NCBI GenBank assembly: GCA_037043455.1
Contig: JAWPHD010001347.1
Location: 267,111-331,110, forward strand
DNA length: 64,000 nt
From: Cyrtodaria siliqua
Taxonomy: Eukaryota; Mollusca; Bivalvia; Adapedonta; Hiatellidae
Reading direction: 5' to 3'
Positions 47,781 to 59,800 of the stretch are shown piece by piece (position 1 is the first letter of the stretch; each line of letters opens with the position of its first letter). The notes under the pieces are model-generated. The model did not search any database. It was not told the origin of the DNA and worked only from the letters and a program-made list of their open reading frames with translations. The position numbers and the translations under genes are program-made.

Positions 47781-48211
47781 CACTGTCGGTTACTTAAGAC
47801 GGTGTAGCGTTTTTCAGTCACAGGGCAGAAAGTTTCAACCTTGAGAAGAACTGTAACTAATGTTGTAATACTTCTAAGAATATTGTGATGTTGAATTGAT
47901 GTATTGTAACATATCTGCAATAAAATATTATTAAACTAACCTTGAGAGGTAAGTGTCGTACCGGTTTACCTGTTTCGTCTTTTTAAAACATGCCACCCAT
48001 TGCCGGTGGTGACTGGTAAAACGGTAAGTCGAAGCATACATTCAAATAGAACATTCATTTGTTCACCATGGGGAATGGGTAGCATGTTTTAAAAAGGCGA
48101 AACATAGAAATAAAAGTTAAATTGTCTCTCAAGATTGTTGATATTCGTCATCTTGAAACGTTCTACCTTGTGACTGAAAAAACGCTACACCATTTCCGGT
48201 AACCGATAGTG
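47781..48211. mobile_element. Inverted-repeat MITE just downstream of asparagine synthetase stop
   Basis: Termini are inverted: the left starts CACTGTCGGTTAC and the right ends GTAACCGATAGTG, with further matching arms (GGTGTAGCG, TTTCAGTCAC, CTTTTTAAAACATGC). It is about 431 bp and has no coding capacity. It begins 26 bp after the TAA stop. No clear target duplication was found, so the superfamily is undetermined. Confidence 0.7.
47919..47924 (+). terminator. Candidate AATAAA of the asparagine synthetase-like gene, inside a MITE
   Basis: AATAAA lies 165 bp after the stop codon. It falls within the inverted-repeat element at 47781-48211, so the 3' end signal may be supplied by the transposon. 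Confidence 0.4.
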
Positions 48212-48899
48212 GAGCATGGGCACAAGTGATACCATGGCAACCTTGAACAGGGATCGGCATCTCAATATATTGGTTTAAAAGGTTGCCTATTAAAGGCAAT
48301 AAAGGGTAAGACTGCAGTCTGGAGTTTAAAACTCTGACACGGCGTTCTTTTTTTTATATTTTACATAACTTCAAAAGTTCACATCGTTATTAATAGTTAT
48401 TAAAATCGTAGGAAGTAAAGTGTTTTTGCATATAAATAAATGTGAATTATACTGCATCAATACTATATATCAAAAATCCAAATTTTGTTTTAATTAAATG
48501 CAAGGAAATTTTAAATTCAAAATGATTTTATTGCTTGACAAATACTTCCTTGTGTGCTCCTTTAGCAACAAGAAGTCTTCAGGAGCAATATATATATATT
48601 GTGAGATAGGCTCTTCTGGTTGTTAATTAACTAAAAGTGATGTCATTTTTATACACTATTTACCATAAGATATAGGCTATCGAATCTCGGTGATTATTAA
48701 TATAGTGTATTATTATTTATTTCCTCTTGTTGGAGATCTACTATCAAATACACAAATACAATATATTCTGATATTTTATTTATCTCAAGGGTATTATTTA
48801 ATAATAATAATATTTAATAACATGTGTTACATTAACTTATTAAGTACGGTTATATAATTACGTATGATAATGCTGCAACGACTTGCAATCATATATTCT
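48212..48899. other. No gene seen
   Basis: A+T rich. TGCTCC...GGAGCA hairpin at 48555-48590. Confidence 0.5.
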
Positions 48900-49115
48900 A
48901 ATAAGCTTTCTTTTATAAGTGCGGATTCGAAAATCTCACTGGGAGCTCGACTTATAAGTGAAGAAGTGTCGATTCTTACGGATGGCGGGAGGTGTACAGT
49001 ACTGGTTCTACCCAGGAAAAGCGGGTGGTCTGCCACCACCACAAAAATCGACATATGTCATATATAACCTTACATGTGTTTAAAATGACGTAAAACACCA
49101 TACAAACAACATTAT
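48900..49115 (+). mobile_element. tRNA-derived SINE
   Basis: B-box-like GGATTCGAAAATC, then ACTGGGAGCTCGACTT, GTGTCGATTCTTACGGATGG, GTACTGGTTCTACCCAGG, and the tail ATGACGTAAAACACC with CAAAC repeats. Confidence 0.8.
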
Positions 49116-50059
49116 AACACAATACAACTTGGATTATTAACAAAATCGTCGACATTGTGTTGTGTGTGTTTTCACTACTTTTATAAGCTTGCCTCCACGA
49201 AGTGTGGGAGAGGTTAATTGCTATACCCACGGCGTCAGCGTCAGCGGTGGCGTCAGCGTATACATCCAAGGAATGGACATCCTATGTTGTGTTGTGGCTC
49301 AATTGGTACTTTTGTTTGTTATATAATTGTTACCTATTTCCACTCAAGTGTGTTAGTTTTCCATGTTCTTGATTGTCCTAGTGCCTTTCGACAGTTTTTT
49401 TTCTATATAGCATGGATATATAGATCTATGTATATAGCAATGTGTTTTTGTCTGTTAAGTAAGTTCTGACTCAGAAGTCAGTAATTATAATAAATAATGG
49501 ATGTAAATATAAAGCATAGCATTGTCATATTTTACTAAAATTGATGAAATCTTACGTCATTCCCAAAATGAGAAATAAGCGCCCGCATTTCCCCCCAAAA
49601 TGGACAGGCCTGGGCCTCTTCCCAATTTTGTGAAAACAGTCCTATTTCGACCAATATATTCATTTCCAAAATAATTTATGTTGCACATTTTTTGTACATT
49701 GTCTATTGTACCAAGTATATATATTATATTAACTGACACCCTTTTTTCACCATAGGATACGTTTCTAGGCTGTTGGTTTAAACAATGTTTATTCAAAAAA
49801 TGTGGTGAACAATATGTCTAATAATACATGGACAGAATTGGAAAACAGGCTTTCGATGACAACTTGTATTTTATCTCCTTAGTTTCTTATTTCTAGCCTA
49901 CTGAAGCTGTCTGTAAAAGGCTGAATTTGAATTATGTTATGTGGCACAAAAAATGTTATATGGCGCCGACAGGATGAAACAACTGATATCAAGAACGCCT
50001 CCTGAATTTTTAGTTGACCAAAATAAATTAATCCCAGAGTTATAAGTTCTAGCACACCA
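49116..50059. other. No gene seen
   Basis: GGCGTCAGCGTCAGCGGTGG motif at 49230 and a TTGGGAA-type fragment at 49556-49640. No exon-like text. Confidence 0.5.
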
Positions 50060-50215
50060 GTGTTTGACAGACGCGGAGGCAGACTATCCACTTTTTCTGG
50101 GTAGAACATGTACTGTATACTCACACCATCCGTAAGAATGGACACTTTCCCACAAGTCAAGCTCCCAGTGGGATTCGAACCAGCAGCGGTGAGAGGCGAG
50201 AAGGGTTCAAAGCAC
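50060..50215 (-). mobile_element. tRNA-derived SINE
   Basis: The - strand shows CTGGTTCGAATCCCACTGGG (B box), GTGTCCATTCTTACGGATGG and TGTTCTACCCAGAAAAAGTG. Same family as at 48.9 kb. Confidence 0.8.
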
Positions 50216-50439
50216 AACAGACCTATATCAAGGGTATAGCATAAATGTAGTTTGACATTAAAAAGAGAAAAATTTCAGAGAATCAATAATGAAAGAATGA
50301 TGGAGATGTGGTGTAGGACTTGCTTCTCATGAATGCTATTTTAACGACTCTGTAGTCTTTGACTTGAAATCACTTTTGACTATGTTATACGTCGTCTTCA
50401 GCACCTTTTCAGGCCATACATTACCGTCGATTTTTGTAT

Positions 50440-50615
50440 GGTAGAACAGACCATCCCATTTTTCCTGGGTAGAACCAGTACTGTATTCCTCCCGTCATCC
50501 GGAAGAATCGACACTTTCCCAGAAGTTGAACTCCCAGTGGGATTCGAAACCGCAGCGGTGCGAGGCGAGAAGATTTACAACGCAACGTCATTTACCCCTC
50601 GACCACAGAAGCGCT
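50440..50615 (-). mobile_element. tRNA-derived SINE with both promoter boxes
   Basis: The - strand starts CTTCTGTGGTCGAGGGGTAA (A box of a class II, Ser/Leu-like tRNA), then a long variable-arm-like stretch and GGTTTCGAATCCCACTGGGA (B box), GTGTCGATTCTTCCGGATG and GGTTCTACCCAGGAAAAA. It shows the tRNA origin of the family. Confidence 0.82.
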
Positions 50616-50804
50616 ATCAAGAGGAAAAGCATACACACCGGTTGTACATGGATATCACACTCGTATGAAAATAGATACAGGTGCCTCTAAAACAGTGATC
50701 TCTATTAAAACAAACATTGACAAGAGTTACTTATGCTGAAACGATACCAACAACAAAGATTTTTTCTTTCGTTCCAATCCTATTAACTATGTGCTGTACA
50801 AATA

Positions 50805-51291
50805 CACTCAAGTGATATGAAAACGCAACACGGGAATTTTCGCTATATATTGTATGTACAATATGCTGCTTTTAATCGAATGGTACATGGCTACGTAAGA
50901 CCTTTCCTTTTGGAAAAAATACTAACACAACAAATAATACAGCAAATAGTATTCCTGCAATGTTTCATTATTCACAGAGTACGCGTTTGGCTCAATCATG
51001 TGAGCAAACTTAGGATGCAACATTTTGCAAACTATTTACGTTAAATACAGTACTGAATTAGCTCAATTTTTCGAAGAGCAACTTCAACATTGATGAAGTT
51101 CTTGTTACAAAGTGTAGTGTGATTAAAACGTCTACAACATCACAGTTGTGTCCTTTCTCTAGTTAACTGCAACTTTTTTTTAAAAAAAAAAACATCTTGG
51201 GATTTCTTTGGAATATTATGTGCAATTAAGTGTGCAGTATATACAATATATAGCGGAAATTCCCGTGTTGCGTTTTCATATCTCTTGAGTG
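50805..51291. mobile_element. TA-flanked MITE (Tc1/mariner-like)
   Basis: Inverted ends CACTCAAGTGATATGAAAAC and the complement of CACTCAAGAGATATGAAAAC, about 50 bp each, with TA on both sides. 487 bp, no transposase. A poly-A/T stretch lies near 51180. Confidence 0.88.
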
Positions 51292-51301
51292 TATATATAT
51301 A

Positions 51302-51716
51302 CTGAAAGGAAAAAGAAATGCATAATCAAAAAAACTGCATATACTTCACTGTTATATACACCTAATTCCTAACATTCCAGCTATATATCAACGTGTTTTG
51401 TACAAAAAGGGGCTACAATTAAATATAGAAAGGACAACTCTGTCATGTAGTAGACCTTTTAATCAAAGTATATTTGTTACACGAAATTCATAAACGTTGA
51501 AGTTTCGCTTGAAAAAGTCAAGCAATTTCAGTATTGTGTTTAATGTTAAGAGATTGCAAATTGTTTAGGCGTATGTTTGCTCACCTGCTTAAGCCAAATG
51601 TGCATTCTGTCGATAATGAAACTTTAAAGGACAGGCCTACTGCCGCCCTGTACCATTCGATTAGCAGTAGCATATTAAACATACAATATATAGCGGAAAT
51701 ACCCATTTCCTTTCAG
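51302..51716. mobile_element. Second TA-flanked MITE adjacent to the first
   Basis: Ends CTGAAAGGAAA and TTTCCTTTCAG with TA outside. Its right subterminal ATATATAGCGGAAAT matches that of the neighbouring 50805-51291 element, so the two are related. 415 bp, non-coding. Confidence 0.65.
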
Positions 51717-51745
51717 TATATGTTGTACAAATATTGATATAAAAT

Positions 51746-53590
51746 ATGTTCAAACCAACAATTCCATATGCAATGAAGGACAATATTAGTGAAGAACTTG
51801 ACTGTTTAGAAAAAGAAGGTACAATTGAAGACAGCACCCATTGTGCCCTCAGTCAAAGCCGATCAGTCAATACGGATTTGTGGGGACTTTCACGTGTCGA
51901 CGTTGGACAGTTATCCAATTCCGAAGAGAAGAGAGAGGATCAGTTTGCCAAGCTTGGAGGTAAATATTCTAGCAAACTGGATGTGTCTGATGCATACGAA
52001 CAGATTCAATTGGTGAAATGGTCTTTTACATCGTATGGAAGACCAATAGCGTATGCGTCGCGAACGTTGACAGCAGCAGAGGAAAACTATAGCCATATTG
52101 AGAAAGTGGGCCTTGCGGTAGTATTTGGAGTGAAACTGTTTGTGGTAGTATTTGGAGTGAAACTGTTTGTGGTAGTATGTGGAGTGAAACTGTTTGTGGT
52201 AGTATTTGGAGTGAAACTATTTGTGGTAGTATTTGGAGTGAAACTGTTTGTGGTAGTATTTGGAGTGAAACTGTTTGTGGTAGTATTTGGAGTGAAACTG
52301 TTTGTGGTAGTATTTGGAGTGAAACTATTTGTGGTAGTATTTGGAGTGAAACTGTTTGTGGTAGTATTTGGAGTGAAACTGTTTGTGGTAGTATTTGGAG
52401 TGAAACTGTTTGTGGTAGTATTTGGAGTGAAACTATTTGTGGTAGTATTTGGAGTGAAACTGTTTGTGGTAGTATTTGGAGTGAAACTATTTGCGGTAGT
52501 ATTTGGAGTGAAACTATTTGTGGTAGTATTTGGAGTGAAACTGTTTGTGGTAGTATTTGGAGTGAAACTTTTTCACAAATGTGTAAGCTTTTTACGATTA
52601 TGACGGATCATAAAAACTCCTTGGATAATTTAAAGAATTAAAGGGCGCACCGACAATAGCATCAGCAAGAATCTAGAGGTGGTCATTTACACTAGCTCTT
52701 ATGAGTACAAGCTAACCGACACACCAGGTGTATGTAGCTGACCGGTTGAGAAGATTCCCAATGACGATTAAGGCGCCAGAGCCGCCATTGCCAGTAGAAA
52801 CACTATTCTGTTGAACATATTGAGACGACGAAAAGCAAACCCGCAGATCTATTGACTGCAAATAATCCTATATTGCCAAAGGCAAAACAATACGTAACGA
52901 CCGGCTGGCTTGAGATAACCCTAACATTAGTACAACTGTCCCCAGTCTGGCAAGCGAGAACGTAGACCATATTTTGTGAGGAAGGGTGAATTTAGTGTAG
53001 AAGATGACAGCCTGTTGTGGGGATCACGTGTAACTATTCCACCACAAGGTCGTGCTCAAATCTTGGCGCATTTACATGGAGGACATCCAGGAATGAGTCA
53101 CATGCAGAGTTTAGGCAAATCTTATGTATATTAGTGGTCTGTAATAGACAACGAAATGGAATGCACGTGAAAGGTTGCAATTTATAATAAATCAACAACA
53201 GAGCTCCATTACACCCATGGTAATGGCCAAAAAAACAACTATCAAAAACACACCCACACACACGGAACCGTCTACGCATAGAGACTATGCAGAACCGTTT
53301 ACGAGTAAACTGTTCCTGATAATTGCGGATGCTCATTCCATCAGCAGCAACACCAACGTTGACAATAAAACTATTGAGGTAATGTTCGCGATAAACGAAC
53401 TGCCAGATGTAACTATTTCTAACAATGAAAGCTTTCAATAGTACTGAGTTTAAAATCTTCATAAAAAATAAATGGGATAAAAACAACATCCAGCAACTAA
53501 CGGATAAGCTGAACGTGTGGTTCAATTATTTCAAGTTAGTAAGTGGGTGGCATCAAAAAGCAAAATACTGTAGTTGGGCTGTGTTATATA
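51746..53590 (+). pseudogene. Gypsy-type LTR retrotransposon pol remnant
   Basis: Successive frames give RT (YAMKDNISEELDCLEKEGTI; PIVPSVKADQSIRICGDF; FAKLGGKYSSKLDVSDAYEQ), RNase H (RPIAYASRTLTAAEENYSHI, GLAVVFGVKLF), then KGAPTIASA, the integrase zinc region (DDSLLWGSRVTIPPQGRAQI, HGGHPGMSHM) and integrase core (DYAEPFTSKLFLIIADAHS). RT motifs after AYEQI are deleted, the RNase H contains a minisatellite, and stops are many. No LTRs were found. It is not functional. Confidence 0.88.
52118..52575 (+). repeat. 27-bp minisatellite, about 17 copies, inside Gypsy RNase H
   Basis: The unit TATTTGGAGTGAAACTGTTT plus GTGGTAG repeats about 17 times with few changes (GTTTG/ATTTG). In frame it encodes VVVFGVKLF, the very text of the RNase H block FGVKLF, so it has amplified from that coding sequence. 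A multiple of 3, so the frame stays open. Confidence 0.95.
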
Positions 53591-53662
53591 CTCTGTAAAA
53601 TAAGTTTGTGTTATATACTCTGTAAAATAAGTTTGTTATATACTCTGTAAAATAAGTTTTGG
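53575..53662 (+). repeat. About 27-bp tandem repeat, three copies
   Basis: TTATATACTCTGTAAAATAA plus GTTTGTG occurs three times at the end of the Gypsy remnant. Confidence 0.85.
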
Positions 53663-54345
53663 ACCATGGCATTGTTCGAACCCGTACAATGATCGCTGAA
53701 CCTTGACATTCGACCATAACCCTTATTATCTCAGTTGATAATTCACAATAGATCAACAATCAACAATAATTATCGTTTACAATGAAAGTTTGCGAAAAAA
53801 TAATAATCTTTTTATTGGTTACTCGAATGTGTCCGTAACCGTTACTTTTTATGGACTTTGTAACATTTTTTACAGACTCTTTGTATGTTCGCGATATTTT
53901 TTTAAAATCAAATCTTGTTTGGAATTTAATGTTTCTGGTACCAAATTAACCGGGTAGGGTAGACCTTGGTTACTAAAAAAAGATACTTAAATTCTGTCCA
54001 CTAGTTTTATTTTTATATGACTTTATATACCCTGGTCCAAAACTTGTTTTTACCGAATATATGTAGATTGTAAAACTATTGTAATAGTATTTGACCTATG
54101 CGCAGTATTCTACATTGATGATAGCAATGCACCTCCATAGACGAGGAATATAAACGTTCTTCATAAATATGGGACGTTATGAAAACACATGCATACGTTT
54201 TTGATAAGACTTACCAATGATACCATCAGGAATAGATAGCTATGATCGATATGAAGCCACGGGCTTCTTGTTGCCCTTTCACAATGATGCCGCGTGCTCT
54301 GACGTAAACTGATGTATTAATAAAATGATTTTACTGGATTTATTA
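53663..54345. other. No gene seen; possible inverted-repeat ends
   Basis: AAGTTTTGGACCATGG (53655) and CCCTGGTCCAAAACTT (54030) are inverted and may bound another MITE of about 400 bp. Confidence 0.45.
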
Positions 54346-54352
54346 TGGATAC

Positions 54353-54626
54353 CAGGGGCGTAGCTTGGCTGAATATGATGTGTAGGCCGAGTTCTAGCGG
54401 GGTCCGGGTCATGCTCCCCCGGAAGTGCGTTTTGGCATATATTTCGTACCGGTCTACAAGAGCATCAATATCCTTACTTTTTACCGTAAATTATATATCT
54501 TATAACTAAAAAGAAGCTGTCCCACTTACCCCGCTAGGCCTCCGATTTTTATTGCATTTTTGGCATTTTTATTTTTCGATTTCTCAGAAAAAGGTGTAGG
54601 ACACGGCCTATAGGAAGCTACGCCCC
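54353..54626. mobile_element. hAT-like MITE
   Basis: Ends CAGGGGCGTAGCTTGG and AGCTACGCCCC, the common animal hAT terminus. TGGATAC stands directly on both sides (54346-54352, 54627-54633), close to the 8-bp duplication expected. About 274 bp, no coding. Confidence 0.85.
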
Positions 54627-54744
54627 TGGATACTAAGAAAAGGATTTAAGAAATTGTCTTCTATATAACTATCCCAAACTGCATCTAGTTTTCAACTTGA
54701 TTCATAGCTGGATGAATATATTTTGTGGTTCGAAGTACCTTTTT

Positions 54745-55717
54745 GTGTCGCCTGCTTAGCATAGCAGACACTTAGGGATCACTTTGTCCGTCGTCATATG
54801 TTCTTGTATATATTTACTTCTTTATATACCCGTTTTCGTTTTAGGGCATTTGTTGATTTACATGTAGTTTATATTACTACCATATCATCCCTTATTTGTA
54901 AATAGTTTTATCTTTATATATTTACATTAATGTTTAATTAATCCTTCATTTCGTCATCTTTCATCAGTTTTTGCGCACAATATGACCTATTTATGTGTTG
55001 ACGTGCCGTAAAACACCATTCATTCATTCATTGTCCGTCGTATATCGTCGTCCGTCACACTTTAACCTTGGCCATAACTTGAAGTATTTGACTTATGCTC
55101 ATTAAACACACAGCTTCATCTTAACCCGAAGAGTGCTGTTACACGTCCAATACCTCTGATTTTCATTCTGACAGAGTTATGCCCCCTTTCATAAAACGCT
55201 AACCTGCAACCTAACCAAGCCCATAACTGGCCATAACTTAAGAAGTACTTGACCTATGTTCACAAAACTTCACACACGTATCTCACCACAGAATATCGCT
55301 ACCCAGGACCGATAACTCTCATTTCAGCAACTAACCAAGCTCATAACTGGCCATAACTTGAAACGTATTTGACCTACGTTCATGAAACTTCACACACACA
55401 TTCATCTTAACCAAAGGAATGTCATTACATGTGACCAATAACTCTGACTAATTTGGCAGAGTTATGCCCCTTTTCATAAAACTTTAACCTGCACATTAAG
55501 CTAGCTCATAACTTCCCAAAATATTGACCTATGGTCATGAAACTCTACAGTTCTTCCTCATCAATTATCCAATGCTGAGCTATGCCCCTGTTCATAAACT
55601 TCAACTCTTCAATTCATGAAGGACTGCACCCCCTGTCTTCAAACTTTATAGTTAGATTGTACTTGCTGAAAACAGCACACGGAAGCCGACACACGTGTGC
55701 CCTGGACACTCTTCTAG
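54745..55717 (+). mobile_element. Helitron-like non-autonomous element with GGCCATAACTT repeats
   Basis: The 5' hairpin GTGTCGCCTGCTTAGC then ATAGCAGACAC is followed by TTAGGGATCACTTTGTCCGT, as in the element at 4788. Units of about 130 bp carry GGCCATAACTTGA. The 3' end GTGTGCCCTGGACAC is followed by TCTT-CTAG-T. A SINE tail (GCCGTAAAACACCATTCATT) is nested at 54.9-55.03 kb. Confidence 0.75.
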
Positions 55718-56449
55718 TTGTATATACATCTGATATCAAATTTGTGAAAGTAATGTGTATCATTTCAGGTCGTTTTCCGTCCTTGACAATGAATGCAGTT
55801 CTCAACACTTATTAAAACACAACTTCTGACATATAAAGTTTGGTGACAACACGAAACAGTTTACTCAACTTATCGCCTTCAGAAGTGAAAATCACCGCAC
55901 CCAGCCCACATCCCGATCTTTTAACATAAATAAGGGAAGTAACCTCGTCATGTGTTCATTGTCGAACACATCCGAGATCTTGATCGTATTGAGACAAACC
56001 TTTGCATAAAATACAGATAAGCTTTTCACTAAGTTTTTGTATAAACAATCTGAAATTCCCGTATTTTAAGCGCTAAAACGTAGTTAAATCTGCGAATTAC
56101 ATTCCTTGTCGCACTCGTCCAAGACATGATGAAATCAGAAACAGTTTAGTAAGTTATCATGTTAATAAACTGAACTTTCCGAAGTTCTATATAATCAAGG
56201 GCAATAATAACGGAACGAATGCGTCCATTTTGAAATCCCTGGAGATCTCATTAAAATATCTTCAAATAGAATGGCGAAAATCGGAAACATTTACTAAAGT
56301 TATTGTGTAAGCAATTTGAAACTTTACGGGACGACGGCCGGCGGACGGACGCCGGAGAAAAGCTCGACTGACCTTTGGTCATCAGAGCCAAACAAACACC
56401 TTTGACTGAAACTAAGGACAGAACAATAGCCATTAGTAGATTGTCATGA
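55718..56449. other. Region 3' of PEP mutase, no gene seen
   Basis: Contains a GACGGCCGGCGGACGGACG fragment (56333) next to AAGCTCGACTGACC, another Helitron-like end. No exon. Confidence 0.5.
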
Positions 56450-56533
56450 TTTATTCACCATATGCGTGTTTTTTTTGTATGTCATTTTACTTTTATATTA
56501 TTTTAATGTTAATTAGAATCAAGCTTTTGTTAC

Positions 56534-56548
56534 TTTATTCTATTTATT
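56534..56548 (-). terminator. Candidate polyadenylation signals of PEP mutase
   Basis: Two AATAAA hexamers on the - strand, at 56543-56548 and 56534-56539, lie about 220 bp after the stop codon. A third lies at 56450-56455. Position fits a 3' UTR, but such hexamers are common in A+T-rich DNA. Confidence 0.4.
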
Positions 56549-56764
56549 CTTACATGTGACTTAACTAGTAGCCTCATACGTGCAATATGACAGAAACTGT
56601 AACGTTTTTTCAGCTTTCTGTCTGCCCACTTTTTCAACACAAATACACGTACACACAGTGAAATTGTCACAAACGACTGGCAATAGGTGATTTCTGCATG
56701 ACTGTTACATAAAGTTGTGGATCTGAAGCGATTTGGATTTTAAATAAGACAGGAGATGTAAATT

Positions 56765-56848
56765 CTAATTCTTCGGAAGATATTTCTCCTCAGCTTCCAC
56801 CAGCTCTTGGTCATTCTGTAGCCGGAAAATTTCTTTCACCGGCACAAT
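56765..56848 (-). CDS. PEP mutase last exon and stop
   Basis: Encodes [14 protein letters not shown] then [13 protein letters not shown] and TAG. The acceptor is ATATTTCAG. The charged C-terminal helix ends in the KYLPK typical of the mussel protein. Confidence 0.93.
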   Translation of the reverse strand: MVPVKEIFRLQNDQELVEAEEKYLPKN

Positions 56849-59800
56849 CTGAAATATGTAGAACAAAAAATGCAAAATGTATATCTCCTATTAAAAACCA
56901 GGTTTTCACAATATTCCATGTTACTGTTTTTTATGATGAACTGAAATGAATTATACTCATAACTGATTTCAAAATAAGATAGTAAACAACGGTATAATCA
57001 TACTTTTGGCGGATGTAACTGAATCCAGTTTTTAAAACACCCTTGGACTGCAGTGTGGCCCCTTTTGTAGCTTTAAATCAGTATTATAATATGTTACATC
57101 TATAAATGTAAGGAAAAAGAAAACCTCCCCATGTATACAGTTTCTGAATATGATATGCATTGGTCAATCCTCTTTTATAAATAGCCTATTTTGTACATTT
57201 GCTTCTATAAACTTGATGTATATTACGTGTTTTTTTTGTAAGTTTGTAGAAGGCCCAACCCGACCCTCACAATAAACGGACCACCATTAACTTGGTGATC
57301 GAAATGATGAAAAAACAAATCTTTCCGTATTTTCGTGAGGCGTTTTTAAGTCCTTGATTATATATACGCCTGCATGCGTTATTGGTGCGCACGCGCATGT
57401 GAGAAGTACGAAAAGTTCGGTTTATATTAGCTATTCCCGTTTTGGGCACTCAAGCACTTATTGAGGATTCGTTCTCATCCTTAATAATAATAGGTAGTAT
57501 GTGTGCATCCTAAGGTTTATAGTCCCATCGTCCGTGTAATAGTCAACATATTTACAATCAGTTTGCACTTGGCGAGTATTTCCGTTAGTAATAATGGTAC
57601 AGTTACTAAAAAACTACCAATACTTACATTTGGCTCCACCCCTGTCAATGATTGGTCATTATATATACGAGCTGTCGTGTTCTGCATCGCTTTCACTGAC
57701 GCCCTCAAATTGTGATTGGCCCATATAACCATCGACACGCCCCAATCGCGGAACTGCTGAGTGGGCGTGGTATGGTATTTGGTTGGAACAATTACAACTG
57801 GGCCCTGGAAATTGTGTATATCAGTTATACATGGGGCAACCACAGGTCTGTGTGCACACGATGTACACATTTGTGTCAAAGCTATTTATTACAACTTTAC
57901 AGCACCCATCAACATATTCCAATTACGGGATGCCGAGTGGGCGTGGCATATGTCCCAAACATAAATGCTAATTGAGCGTGAATACCGAAATGCTAGTTGC
58001 AGAAATTGATATACTATTAGTAACTTAACACTGACCACAGACATATTCATAAATTTGTTATTATGTCTGTGCACTGACACATATATTACATCTGTCGCGT
58101 TTAGTAAAAAAGCATCAACAATTGACATGTCGCCAATACTTTGATTTATTTTATGATATGCAATGAAATACTGTATTTTATCAGTGAAATAAAAGTGTTA
58201 TTCCACACTGTGGAATATAGAGTTTTATTTCACAGTAGCTGCCGGGACTACTTTTGTTGTTCTATCATATTTTCCCTAAAAATATGTTTGTAAAATCATA
58301 AAAATAAAAATAAAATTTGTTGTTTTGTCGCGAATAACATATTTTATTTCATCTCAAAGTGAGAAAACTTTTATATTTTCACTCATGCTTCGCATTCGTG
58401 AAAATATAAAGTTTTCTCACTTCTCGATGAAATAAATATGTTATTCACTCCAAAACAACAATTATTATATAACCTATAAATAGACGCGTTTTCATTGGCT
58501 AAAAAGTAATTTTTTAGAAAAAATATCTAGCGATATTGACCTGTTTTTTTTCTGATATTGACCAGTTTTATATAACTGTCCCGAGATGTGATATTATTGA
58601 AAAAATCTATTGTTTAATTGTTATAAACTGTCAAATTCAAATTGAGGGTTATATAATAAAACAGTTATGGACTTTTCAGCTGTTATACATGATGTTGATA
58701 TGTACCAAAAAATCATTATTGACCTCGGCTATCGCCTCGGTCAATAATGATTTTTTTGGTGCATATCACATCATGTATAACAGCTGAAAAGTCCATAATT
58801 GTATAATATCCTCTATATCTCCGCCCTATTGTTGATATCGGAGTATATTGACGATAGTTAATATAACATAGCTGCACGTGCTTTATACACGTGTTGTTGT
58901 TTGTCGGGAGTATCGTTCTGGTTTGATTGGTTGAAATGGATAAAGAGATAATCAGAGATCTGTTTTTATTACATCTATGAACTAATACATGTTTCTTATT
59001 ATTATTATTATTATTATTATTATTTGTTTATCTCTAACAGAGAACTCACATGCAGAACGGTAGGAACCAATCCATTTTTTTTCCATAGTATTTTCATACA
59101 ATAGTTTTGATTTTTTAAAAATCAAATTTGGTTTAAAAGGTATTATCTTATATGGGGAACCATGAACCTTCAGGTCAGTAGACAAATAGGTAATCGCATC
59201 ACAAATTCGTAATAACCAGTATATAGCAAATGTTACGATCTGCAATCTGACTGGTTCCTATCCTTCCGCATGTGAAATACCGTCTAACGACTATACCTGA
59301 TTATTCCATGCCTTCATGAACGCCTCTATATCTGACGGGTTGCTCTTCGCACTGTGCATCAAGATGGCGTCAGCACCTGCAAGGTTCACAACAGTACAGA
59401 CAGCTACACCAGCAACAATAAAATGGCCATGCTACATAGATAAACAAGTAATCATAGCTGCACAAGTAAAATAGCTACACATGACTATACAAAAATCTAT
59501 ATAATTCATTACCTAGATGAATTCAATCCATTTCGTTATTTCATTGTTCCGTATAAAGATATTCACGGTACCTGCATTTCTGTACGCCTCCGCCCTTTTC
59601 ATAGCCTCGTCTAGTCCCCAGCCGGCAATGAAAGCCTCGACCCTGGCTACTACACAGAAATCTGGATCCCGTTGGGCATCCTTGCATGCCTAATAGGAAA
59701 AATATATAAATTGTTATTTTTCAGAAGTTTTAATATTTACATATTTCAGTCATCACAGCACGGTGTCTCCTTATACCACTGAGCTCAAAGCTCAACTTTA

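Noticed and set aside
52177..52641. Second open frame through the 27-bp minisatellite
   Set aside because: Shadow frame of a repeat whose unit length is a multiple of three.
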